A stretch of DNA of 23,987 bases from Syntrophomonas sp. UBA5314. GTDB taxonomy: Bacteria > Bacillota > Syntrophomonadia > Syntrophomonadales > Syntrophomonadaceae. The notes under the pieces were generated by a model, which saw nothing but the letters and a program-made list of their open reading frames with translations, had not been told where the DNA came from and ran no database searches. Below are positions 1-5,855 of this stretch, piece after piece. The DNA lies in contig DHRK01000029.1 in the NCBI GenBank assembly GCA_002410325.1, positions 1 to 23,987 on the forward strand, given 5' to 3'. Each line of letters opens with the position of its first letter. Position 1 is the stretch's first letter. The position numbers and the translations under genes are program-made.

Positions 1-32
1 AAACCTATGGCAAAAAAGCCGATGCGGAATAA
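1..32 (+). CDS. 3' end of an upstream gene (partial)
   Basis: One frame is open from the window edge to a TAA at 30-32 and would encode the tail TYGKKADAE. It is followed 14 bases later by an intrinsic terminator, which is what the end of a transcription unit looks like. Nine residues are too few to identify a family. Because fdhE follows, a formate dehydrogenase or related gene is possible, but nothing in the sequence shows it. Confidence 0.4.
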   Translation, partial: TYGKKADAE

Positions 33-46
33 TCTTTAAAGGAATA

Positions 47-75
47 GGGGGGATTTTTTCCCCCTTTTTCTTTTT
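47..75 (+). terminator. Rho-independent terminator of the upstream gene
   Basis: A G-run at 47-52 can pair with CCCCC at 60-64 around a short T-rich loop, followed by TTTTT, C, TTTTT. The stem is short but GC-only and the T-tract is long, so termination on the + strand is likely. Confidence 0.75.
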
Positions 76-120
76 CCAGACCCGGTGTTAATTGCGCTAG
101 CAGGCCCTATTTATTGGGAC

Positions 121-148
121 TTGCATTGCCCAAGTTAATTAGTATACT
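121..148 (+). promoter_or_regulatory. Candidate SigA promoter of fdhE
   Basis: TTGCAT at 121-126 and TATACT at 143-148 are separated by 16 bp and lie just upstream of the GGAGGTG ribosome site at 170-176. They follow directly after a terminator, so a new promoter is expected here. Confidence 0.55.
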
Positions 149-181
149 ATAAGCAGGCTACATGCTTGCGGAGGTGAAAAA

Positions 182-1006
182 ATGACCAGGCAACTACCTG
201 TAGAATTGCCCGAAGGATATGTAGAGTTTTTCAAAAGCCTGGAAAACTGGCAAAACGAAGAATCACTGAGGCTGAAGAAAAAGTTTTCGCCCGATAAGAA
301 AGAGCTGCTTCGCCTGTTAAATCATTCACGCAAACCCCTTTTGGAGCAGTTTAAACCCCAGATCGATTTGACCCTGTTTAAAGACAGCTATCAAAGGTTC
401 CTATCCTTTTTAAAACAAGAGCGCCAAGATGTGGAGTCCAAAATCGATAAGCTTATCTATAAGCAGGACACTATCGACTTTGAACGCCTGATTAAGCCGG
501 GCCCGGCCATCGATCCGGCTTATGCGGCTCAACTATCTGATTCGTTCGTATTTCCTCAGGAGCTGTTCATATTCACCCTGGATCATACCTTGCGGCCCTA
601 TTTGCGGGTTATGGCCGAACCATACTATGAAGATCTGGCCGATGAACGCTTCTACTGGCAGTTTCCCAATATCTGCCCGCTATGCGGAGCCAAGTCCAGC
701 TTCAGCCGCCTGCAGCCTGAAGACGGACAGCGCCTTATGTTTTGCGATCACTGCTTCGCGGAATGGAAAGTACAGTACCTGGCCTGTGTATACTGCGGCC
801 ATGATACCCCCGGCGAGATAAATTATCTCAAGGTTGATGACGATAAGGCCTACCGGGTCTACGTCTGTGAAAAATGCAAAGGATATTTAAAAACCTACGA
901 TGAACGCAGCGCCGGGACGCCCACTGATCTCTTTATAGCCAATATCGAGACCGTATACCTGGATATGCTGGCCCAGGATCGCGGCTATACCACCCACGAC
1001 AGCTAA
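182..1006 (+). CDS. fdhE: FdhE-like formate dehydrogenase accessory protein
   Basis: FdhE proteins are cytoplasmic factors needed for maturation or activation of molybdenum/tungsten formate dehydrogenases; they bind metal through rubredoxin-like CxxC pairs. This 274-residue protein has an alpha-helical N-terminal part (about 1-155). Its C-terminal half carries four CxxC pairs at C165/C168, C188/C191, C202/C205 and C229/C232, with the family-like contexts CPLCG, CDHCFAEW, CVYCG and CEKCKGY. The length fits the family. The ATG is preceded by GGAGGTG at a spacing of 7. The gene sits alone between two terminators and has its own promoter, so it is probably monocistronic. The formate dehydrogenase itself is not in the window. 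The family call is fairly secure; the exact partner enzyme is unknown. Confidence 0.8.
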   Translation: MTRQLPVELPEGYVEFFKSLENWQNEESLRLKKKFSPDKKELLRLLNHSRKPLLEQFKPQIDLTLFKDSYQRFLSFLKQERQDVESKIDKLIYKQDTIDFERLIKPGPAIDPAYAAQLSDSFVFPQELFIFTLDHTLRPYLRVMAEPYYEDLADERFYWQFPNICPLCGAKSSFSRLQPEDGQRLMFCDHCFAEWKVQYLACVYCGHDTPGEINYLKVDDDKAYRVYVCEKCKGYLKTYDERSAGTPTDLFIANIETVYLDMLAQDRGYTTHDS

Positions 1007-1029
1007 CCGGATTATCGGAAAAAACGCGC

Positions 1030-1071
1030 AAGCACTGGTACCACGGCGCACCAAGGTACCAGTGCTTTTTC
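1030..1071. terminator. Strong, probably bidirectional terminator after fdhE
   Basis: A perfect 13-bp stem (1030-1042 with 1055-1067, core GCACTGGTACC) surrounds a 12-base loop and is followed on the + strand by TTTTTCTTTT. On the - strand the same stem is followed by GCGCG and then six T, so it could also stop leftward transcription. Confidence 0.88.
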
Positions 1072-1327
1072 TTTTATAATATCGTTCCAGGGGTTTATAC
1101 CGCCCTCCCGAGTTTTCGACCTGGATTTAATACGGTGGAGTTTAACCGGGACAAAAAGAGCAAAAACACTCCAAATAAACAGGATTATATCAAAAAACCG
1201 CCAAAGATCTTGCCGGGAAACCCGGGCAACATCGCTTAAGCTCCGATAAGCTTTTTAAATAATATTCTATTGGGGGCCATTCTCCTCCTTCAGTGTTCAA
1301 ACTGCTGTAATGATGAGCCGATCTGCC

Positions 1328-1347
1328 ATGTTTTATGCATAAAACAT
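1328..1347. repeat. 20-bp perfect palindrome (possible operator)
   Basis: ATGTTTTATGCATAAAACAT reads identically on both strands and has no loop, so it looks more like a binding site for a dimeric regulator than an RNA hairpin. It lies about 235 bp upstream of agrB1. The cognate protein is unknown. Confidence 0.6.
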
Positions 1348-1387
1348 ACCCTCTGATTCTTCTCAGGCATGATCCCTGTCTAAAACT

Positions 1388-1445
1388 GAAAATGCTCCAA
1401 ATTGCCTATTTGATGTCGCAAATGGCGCAATTTAAGTTCATTTTC
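1388..1445. repeat. Nested imperfect inverted repeat upstream of agrB1
   Basis: Three successive pairs of arms are centred on the same point: GAAAATG (1388-1394) with CATTTTC (1439-1445), AAATTGC (1399-1405) with GCAATTT (1427-1433), and ATTTG (1408-1412) with CAAAT (1419-1423). Together they give 19 paired positions around a 6-base loop. No T-tract follows, so it is not a simple terminator. It could be a regulator site, a 5' leader structure or the remnant of a miniature element. Confidence 0.55.
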
Positions 1446-1581
1446 GGGTAGTTGGCGCACTCTTGCAGGAAAATTATGTAATTAAGCAGAAATATTAACA
1501 GCAGCATAAGCCAGCAACTATTCTTCACACATGTCGCCATACCAGTGTCTCTTTTTAATTGGCTAAGGAGGATGGTTCATT

Positions 1582-2208
1582 TTGTTACATAACGTGTCTT
1601 TACGCGCCGCGGGGTACATGGGGCGTACGCTACAGGCCAGCGATATGCAGATTCACCTCTACGCCTTTTCGCTGGAAATCGCTTTGCGGATCATCATTCA
1701 GGTTTCGCTCTACCTGATAGTCGCCTGGTTCTTTGGAGTATTCTGGAATGCCGTTTTCGTTCTGCTGGCTCTGGCCGGGTTTCGTTCGTATAGCGGCGGC
1801 GCCCAGTTGAAGATCTTCCCTCGCTGCCTCCTCTTTACCGGTCTGCTTACTGCATCCCTGGTCGCCATTGCCCTACCCGCCTGGCCGGCATGGGTGGTTT
1901 ATACTTTCGCAGTGCTGAGCTTTATATATGCAAGCATAGTGACAGTCAAGTGGGTTCCAGCAGGTTTAAAAGGCAGGCTTTTGCGAAATGAGGACAACAA
2001 GAGACGACAAAAGATCAAAACGGTATTATTTTTACTTTTTTGCTCAACTGTCTGTGTTATCCTTGAAATCTATAACCAGAGGCTGTTAGTCCAGGGAGTG
2101 CTTATGGGGCTGGCTACAAGCTGCTTTTTAACCACGCCCCGGGGCTATAAGGCCTTGGGTTATGTAGATAGATTGTATGATTGCTTAGAAGGGGGGTGCA
2201 GAAGATGA
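1582..2208 (+). CDS. agrB: AgrB-like membrane protease homologue, catalytic His replaced by Gln (AgrB1)
   Basis: AgrB proteins are polytopic membrane cysteine endopeptidases that cut the AgrD propeptide and form the cyclic signal peptide. This 208-residue protein has the family architecture: hydrophobic segments around 35-65, 84-120 and 145-190, plus a basic loop with RRQKIKT before the last pair. The catalytic block reads GGAQLKIFPRC. Cys82 is present, but position 75, where AgrB has the conserved His seven residues before the Cys, is Gln (codon CAG, 1804-1806). The protein may therefore be a pseudoenzyme. The start is TTG, chosen because AAGGAGG at 1565-1571 precedes it; GTG at 1594 is an alternative. 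Its stop overlaps the first ATG of agrD, so the two are translationally coupled. It is clearly paralogous to AgrB2 (3887-4510). Confidence 0.85.
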   Translation: MLHNVSLRAAGYMGRTLQASDMQIHLYAFSLEIALRIIIQVSLYLIVAWFFGVFWNAVFVLLALAGFRSYSGGAQLKIFPRCLLFTGLLTASLVAIALPAWPAWVVYTFAVLSFIYASIVTVKWVPAGLKGRLLRNEDNKRRQKIKTVLFLLFCSTVCVILEIYNQRLLVQGVLMGLATSCFLTTPRGYKALGYVDRLYDCLEGGCRR

Positions 2209-2339
2209 TGAAAAAATTAGTTGCATGGGGCCTCACCAGCCTGGCCTCCGTACTGACTTTTGTGGCAGCTTCAGGATTTAGTGTAAACAGTGTATGGAAA
2301 GACTATGAACCCAATCTACCTTCTAGTCTTAAACGTTAA
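2205..2339 (+). CDS. agrD: AgrD-like cyclic peptide precursor without cysteine
   Basis: This 44-residue gene starts with tandem ATGs (2205, 2208) that overlap the agrB1 stop. It has the three parts of an AgrD propeptide: a short basic, amphipathic N-terminal helix (MMKKLVAWGLTSLASVL), a central segment, and a polar proline-containing tail ending EPNLPSSLKR. The SVWKDYEPxxP block resembles the W..Y.P..P..L pattern I associate with clostridial cyclic lactone autoinducers. There is no cysteine, so a thiolactone cannot form. Ser29, just before VWKDY, is the best candidate for an ester (lactone) ring; Ser26 is another. Position directly after agrB and before a terminator supports the call. The exact mature peptide cannot be read from sequence. 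Confidence 0.8.
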   Translation: MMKKLVAWGLTSLASVLTFVAASGFSVNSVWKDYEPNLPSSLKR

Positions 2340-2355
2340 GGCGCTAATAGTCTTG

Positions 2356-2411
2356 AAGGATGCCGTTAAATATCGCTTTATCTCAAAAAGATGACGGTAT
2401 CCTTTCTTTAT
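2356..2411 (+). terminator. Intrinsic terminator after agrD
   Basis: AAGGATGCCGT (2356-2366) pairs with ACGGTATCCTT (2394-2404) over 11 positions with one G-U pair, followed by TCTTTATTATT. It should end or attenuate the agrB1-agrD transcript and separate it from the receptor genes. The loop is long (27 bases). Confidence 0.75.
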
Positions 2412-2523
2412 TATTAATAATTTAAACAAAAGAATTTCGGCTGTTAAGTAATCAGGTTTCAGACTTTTTTCTGTATTGAGTGTGTTTCAAATATTTTGAG
2501 ATTGTGAATGAAGGCGGAAAATT

Positions 2524-2982
2524 ATGGCAGAATCATTGCCTCTCTATATAGTATTGGTTACAGGAATACCGGAGATTTTTCTTTCCCTGTTACTTGGGTT
2601 TCGTTTATTTAACGATACGTTCAACCCCAAATACGCTTTGCTAATAAGTATAATTGCTTCATGTGTAAATTACATAGTTAGGCATTGGGGTGTTATTTTT
2701 GGCATTCATACTATGTTTACCACAGCAACTATTATTATTATGTGTTTTGCGTTGACTCAGAAAAATATTTGGAAGATTACTTCAGCAACAGTTACTGGAA
2801 TTGTTCTTCTATTATTCATTGAGGTTATTGAAGTACTGGTTGGAAGATTTTTAAACCTTAATATTGCCCCTTTAACAGGGAAACTTTTAATGGCGTTTTT
2901 CAAGATAGTTTTCATGAGTGCAGCATTAGTAATAGTTAGAAAAAAGAACTTCAGTTTATTTAATAGTGCATTTTTTGAATAG
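2524..2982 (+). CDS. Free-standing multi-pass membrane protein, probable agr sensor module
   Basis: A 152-residue, very hydrophobic protein with about five predicted membrane segments (roughly 5-25, 37-53, 60-77, 83-107 and 121-139) and no soluble domain. I recognise no enzymatic motif. Its size and layout resemble the N-terminal peptide-sensing part of AgrC-type receptors, and it lies between agrD and a histidine kinase that has only two membrane helices, so a role as a separate sensor subunit is inferred. The ATG at 2524 has AAGGCGG at 2511-2517. The gene is AT-rich (four sampled 60-base lines average about 32% GC), unlike agrB1 and the kinase domain. It could instead be a small transporter or an immunity-like protein. 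Confidence 0.7.
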   Translation: MAESLPLYIVLVTGIPEIFLSLLLGFRLFNDTFNPKYALLISIIASCVNYIVRHWGVIFGIHTMFTTATIIIMCFALTQKNIWKITSATVTGIVLLLFIEVIEVLVGRFLNLNIAPLTGKLLMAFFKIVFMSAALVIVRKKNFSLFNSAFFE

Positions 2983-3045
2983 TCTTTTCAATAGCAACTA
3001 ATTTTTAATGAATGATATTGGATTAAATAATAAAGGTGGGTCAGC

Positions 3046-3948
3046 TTGAATAAGTATAATCCTTATATTATAATCTTCACTTTACTTCTAGAAACGTTTT
3101 TTCTCTGTTTAATTACAGTATTTATCAGCTCTAGTGAGGATATAAGCAACATAAGAGCGTTTGCACCCTTTGCTAACGCCATGATGCTGGTTATAACTGC
3201 GTTTGCCATCATTTCCATCAGCCATACCCTTATGAACGTCCGCAAGGAGTTAGAAAGTCGGCTCTTGAAATCCCACCTGCAGCAGATGGACGACATGGTC
3301 AAAGCGCTGCATACCCATCACCGGGAATACACCGGGCAGGTGCAGGCCCTGCAGGCCATGCTCACCCTGGGTGAAATAGACCAGGCCCGTGAATATGTTG
3401 ACTCCATTGCCGGCAGCTTTTCTCCGCTAACCGAGATATTAAACACCGGCGACCCGGCTATCACCAGCCTCTTATACGGCAAGCAAAAGGTGGCCGAGGT
3501 CAAAGGGGTTCATTTTGACATTGCTGTTAAATGCCCTCTGGACAAAATCGGGGTTTCCCCGGGCGACCTGTGTTTAATTATTGGGAATCTGCTGGACAAT
3601 GCCCTGGAAGCCTGCATGCAGAAGGACAGCGAGCGGCGCATGGCGATGGAGATAAAGCAGGAGCAGGGGTTTTACAAGATATACGTTCTGAACAACGGCC
3701 CTCTGATCGCCAGTGAAGATGTCCAAAAAATCTTTGACGCCGGTTATACCACGGCCGCTTCCGCCGGACGCGGTTTTGGACTCTATAAGGTGCGTCAGAT
3801 TGTTGACAGCTGGAGCGGATCGATAGAAGTTATAACCCGGCCTAAAACCACTTTTATCATAAGCTTGCCGGAAGGAGGTGCCAATCGTGATGAGGAGTCT
3901 GGCCTTAAAGGCCGCCTGTCAGTTGGGAGAGTATTTGCAGGCAAGTGA
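3046..3948 (+). CDS. AgrC-like GHKL sensor histidine kinase with two membrane helices
   Basis: Two transmembrane helices (about 7-29 and 40-60) are followed by a linker coiled coil and a Spo0B-type dimerisation segment (about 80-120). A GHKL ATPase domain comes next (about 170-275) with N-box NLLDNALEA (181-189), NNGP (216-219) and GRGFGLYKV (241-249). The H-box region reads HHREYTGQVQ (91-100). The His is displaced by one position relative to the usual RHDYxNHLQ, so the phospho-accepting residue is uncertain (H91/H92). The start is TTG with AAAGGTGGG at 3032-3040. The 3' end overlaps agrB2 by about 60 bases. No response regulator is adjacent. The first ~140 bases are AT-rich and the rest GC-rich. 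Kinase identity is secure; the signal is inferred from context. Confidence 0.85.
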   Translation: MNKYNPYIIIFTLLLETFFLCLITVFISSSEDISNIRAFAPFANAMMLVITAFAIISISHTLMNVRKELESRLLKSHLQQMDDMVKALHTHHREYTGQVQALQAMLTLGEIDQAREYVDSIAGSFSPLTEILNTGDPAITSLLYGKQKVAEVKGVHFDIAVKCPLDKIGVSPGDLCLIIGNLLDNALEACMQKDSERRMAMEIKQEQGFYKIYVLNNGPLIASEDVQKIFDAGYTTAASAGRGFGLYKVRQIVDSWSGSIEVITRPKTTFIISLPEGGANRDEESGLKGRLSVGRVFAGK

Positions 3949-4510
3949 TGAAGAAATCGAGGTATACGCTTATTCCGCAGAAATAATTCTGGTGCAAACC
4001 GTGCAAACCAGTGTATATATTGCTATTGCCGCCGCAACCGGCTACCTGCTCCCGGCCCTGTTGGTGATGGCAGGCTTCTCCGGTTTTCGTTTTTTGGCCG
4101 GCGGGCCGCACCTGAACACCTTCTTGCGCTGTTTGGTATTCAGTGGGCTGACCGTGGCTGTTCTGGTGGCGGTCTCCATCCCGGCCTGGCCTGAGCCGGT
4201 CAGGTATGGAGCCGAAGCCTTTATGCTCCTGGCGACCCTTTATGTTACCTATAAATGGGTTCCGGCCGGTACGGAGAAGAAAACAGTCCGCGATCCCGCC
4301 CTGCGCCGGAGACAGAAAATAAAGACCCTGGTTTTTATCATCGCCTTCTCAGCTTTACTCGTGCTGCTGGAGATAAAAAACCAGGATTTAGTTACCCAGG
4401 CCTTGTTAGCCGGGGTCATCGGCAGCGCCCTGTTTATTTTTCCCTGGGGCTATAGAACAATGCTGTCATGCGATACTCTTCTCGACCACTCCCGCCACCC
4501 AGGTCCTTAG
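3887..4510 (+). CDS. agrB: AgrB-like membrane endopeptidase with intact His/Cys pair (AgrB2)
   Basis: This 207-residue paralogue of AgrB1 has the block GGPHLNTFLRC, with His75 and Cys82 spaced seven residues apart as in active AgrB proteases. It has the same hydrophobic layout and basic RRRQKIKT loop. It is the likely processor of the AgrD peptide, although it lies four genes downstream of agrB1-agrD's start and has no agrD of its own; only 33 bases separate it from the convergent mtaD. GTG 3887 was chosen because GGAGG at 3874-3878 gives a spacing of 8; ATG 3890 is equally possible. The upstream GTG inside the ribosome site is rejected. It overlaps the kinase reading frame by about 60 bases, so translation of the two is probably coupled. 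Confidence 0.87.
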   Translation: MMRSLALKAACQLGEYLQASDEEIEVYAYSAEIILVQTVQTSVYIAIAAATGYLLPALLVMAGFSGFRFLAGGPHLNTFLRCLVFSGLTVAVLVAVSIPAWPEPVRYGAEAFMLLATLYVTYKWVPAGTEKKTVRDPALRRRQKIKTLVFIIAFSALLVLLEIKNQDLVTQALLAGVIGSALFIFPWGYRTMLSCDTLLDHSRHPGP

Positions 4511-4529
4511 TACAACTCCTCCCTTTTCT

Positions 4530-4577
4530 CAAAGCCTGCTTCCTTAGCCTTGCACGAGGCGTAGGGCGCAGGCTTTG
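4530..4577. repeat. 10-bp inverted repeat at the agrB2/mtaD convergent junction
   Basis: CAAAGCCTGC (4530-4539) and GCAGGCTTTG (4568-4577) are perfect complements separated by 28 bases that include the mtaD stop codon. Neither side has a T-tract, so it may be a weak or factor-dependent terminator between the convergent units. Confidence 0.4.
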
Positions 4578-5836
4578 ACCTGCCGCAGAACTTCCTCTTC
4601 ATCAAAAGAGGTGATCTTGTGCTTCTCCATTACCACCCGGCCATCGATAAGCACCGTATCGACATCTGAGGCCTGGGCTGCATAGACCAGATTGGCCGGC
4701 AGGTCATAGAGGGGCAGCATATGCGGCGCATTCAAGTTGATTAGAATCATATCCGCTTTCATTCCCGGTTTTAGACAGCCCACCTCCTGTTCAAGTCCCA
4801 GAGCCCGGGCTCCGTTGGCGGTCGCCATCTCCAGTGCTTGATAAGCCGGCAAAAAGGTGGGGTTCATGGTATGCAGCTTCTGCAGAAACGAAGCGCTGCG
4901 CATTTCCTGGAGCAGGTCCAGGTTGTTGTTGCTGGAGGCTCCATCAGTGCCCAGTCCCACCGCCAGGCCCGCTTCCAGCATTTGCGGAATGGGCGCCACG
5001 CCGCTGGACAGTTTCATGTTGGACTCGGGGTTGTGGGCTACCCCCACCCGGTGTTTAAGCAGGGTGGCAATATCCTGTTCATTGACATACACACAGTGCG
5101 CGGCCAGAACTTCCCTTTCCAAGACCCCGCAATCCAATAGGTATTCAGTAGGCGTTTTTCCATACATCTGTTCAATGGTTTGAACCTCATCCCGGGTTTC
5201 GGCCAGGTGGATATGAAGCCCTACCCCCAGGTCATCGGCCAGCTGATTCACCCGTTTTAGATACTCGGGAGAGCAGGTATAGGGAGCATGGGGCCCCAGA
5301 CGGAAATTTACCCGTTCGCCGGCCTGGCGGTGCCAGGTCTCCACCAGCTCGCGGCTGTTGCTGATAGCGATCTCATTTTCCGGGCCTACTCCGATCATAC
5401 CGCGACACAAGGAGGCCCGCATGCCAGTTTCTTCAACCGCTCTGGCAACCCGGTCCATATGAAAGTACATATCCGCAAAACAAGTGGTTCCTGACCTCAG
5501 CATTTCAGCAATGGCCAGCATAGTCCCCCAGTAAATATCATCTCCGGTGAGTTTGGCCTCCATCGGCCAGATTTTTGTCTCCAACCACTCCATCAGGGGA
5601 AGGTCGTCGGCAAAACCGCGCAACAGGGTCATTGCAGCGTGGGTATGGGTGTTTACTAAACCGGGCATGAGCACCTGGTCAGTGCCGTCGATTACCTTGT
5701 CATAATCGCCGCCGGGAGCCCCTCCCGGCCCCAGTTCCTTAATGTACTTCCCTTCCGCCACCAGGTAGCCGTTGGCAATGCGCTGCTGTTCCTGGTTCAT
5801 CGGCAGGATGGCACAGTTTTTTATCAGAGTTTTCAT
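4544..5836 (-). CDS. mtaD: 5-methylthioadenosine/S-adenosylhomocysteine (5'-deoxyadenosine) deaminase
   Basis: MtaD is a zinc/iron amidohydrolase that converts methylthioadenosine, S-adenosylhomocysteine and often 5'-deoxyadenosine to the inosine form plus ammonia. The 430-residue protein has the family metal ligands THTHAA (H64, H66), HIHLAET (H208, H210, E213), an AAHCVY motif (H247) and GLGTDGASSNN (D298). The ATG at 5836 has GGGGGAGGAAAG in front; the frame stays open further upstream but that extension runs inside the preceding gene and is not homologous. It is last in the series mtnP-mtnA-aldolase-mtaD, 19 bases after the aldolase stop. Placement with a phosphorylase carrying a 6-oxopurine-type residue suggests deamination is the first step of nucleoside salvage here. 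Confidence 0.92.
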   Translation of the reverse strand: MKTLIKNCAILPMNQEQQRIANGYLVAEGKYIKELGPGGAPGGDYDKVIDGTDQVLMPGLVNTHTHAAMTLLRGFADDLPLMEWLETKIWPMEAKLTGDDIYWGTMLAIAEMLRSGTTCFADMYFHMDRVARAVEETGMRASLCRGMIGVGPENEIAISNSRELVETWHRQAGERVNFRLGPHAPYTCSPEYLKRVNQLADDLGVGLHIHLAETRDEVQTIEQMYGKTPTEYLLDCGVLEREVLAAHCVYVNEQDIATLLKHRVGVAHNPESNMKLSSGVAPIPQMLEAGLAVGLGTDGASSNNNLDLLQEMRSASFLQKLHTMNPTFLPAYQALEMATANGARALGLEQEVGCLKPGMKADMILINLNAPHMLPLYDLPANLVYAAQASDVDTVLIDGRVVMEKHKITSFDEEEVLRQVKACALRLVQG

Positions 5837-5855
5837 AGTCTTTCCTCCCCCTTGC

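Larger units (their letters stand above)
1072..1581. other. Non-coding region upstream of the agr-like locus
   Basis: No credible gene is visible in these 510 bp on either strand. The stretch holds a 20-bp perfect palindrome (1328-1347), a nested 58-bp inverted repeat (1388-1445) and a TGGCGCA direct repeat at 1423 and 1453, exactly 30 bp apart. It also has a possible leftward extended -10 box (1184-1189 region) and the agrB1 ribosome site at 1566-1571. No convincing -35/-10 pair for agrB1 was found. The density of symmetric elements suggests regulatory DNA. Confidence 0.6.

Noticed and set aside
1236..1280. 14-codon reading frame on the - strand behind AAGGAGGAGA
   Set aside because: The ATG is only 3 bases from the GGAGG, the peptide is tiny and matches nothing I know; the purine run alone is weak evidence.
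1452..1467. Sigma-54-like promoter TTGGCGC-ACTC-TTGCA upstream of agrB1
   Set aside because: The GG and GC dinucleotides are separated by 9 bases instead of the strict 10, and no sigma-54 activator gene is near.
4511..4543. Second agrD after agrB2
   Set aside because: Only 33 bases remain before the mtaD stop and no frame with AgrD features exists there.
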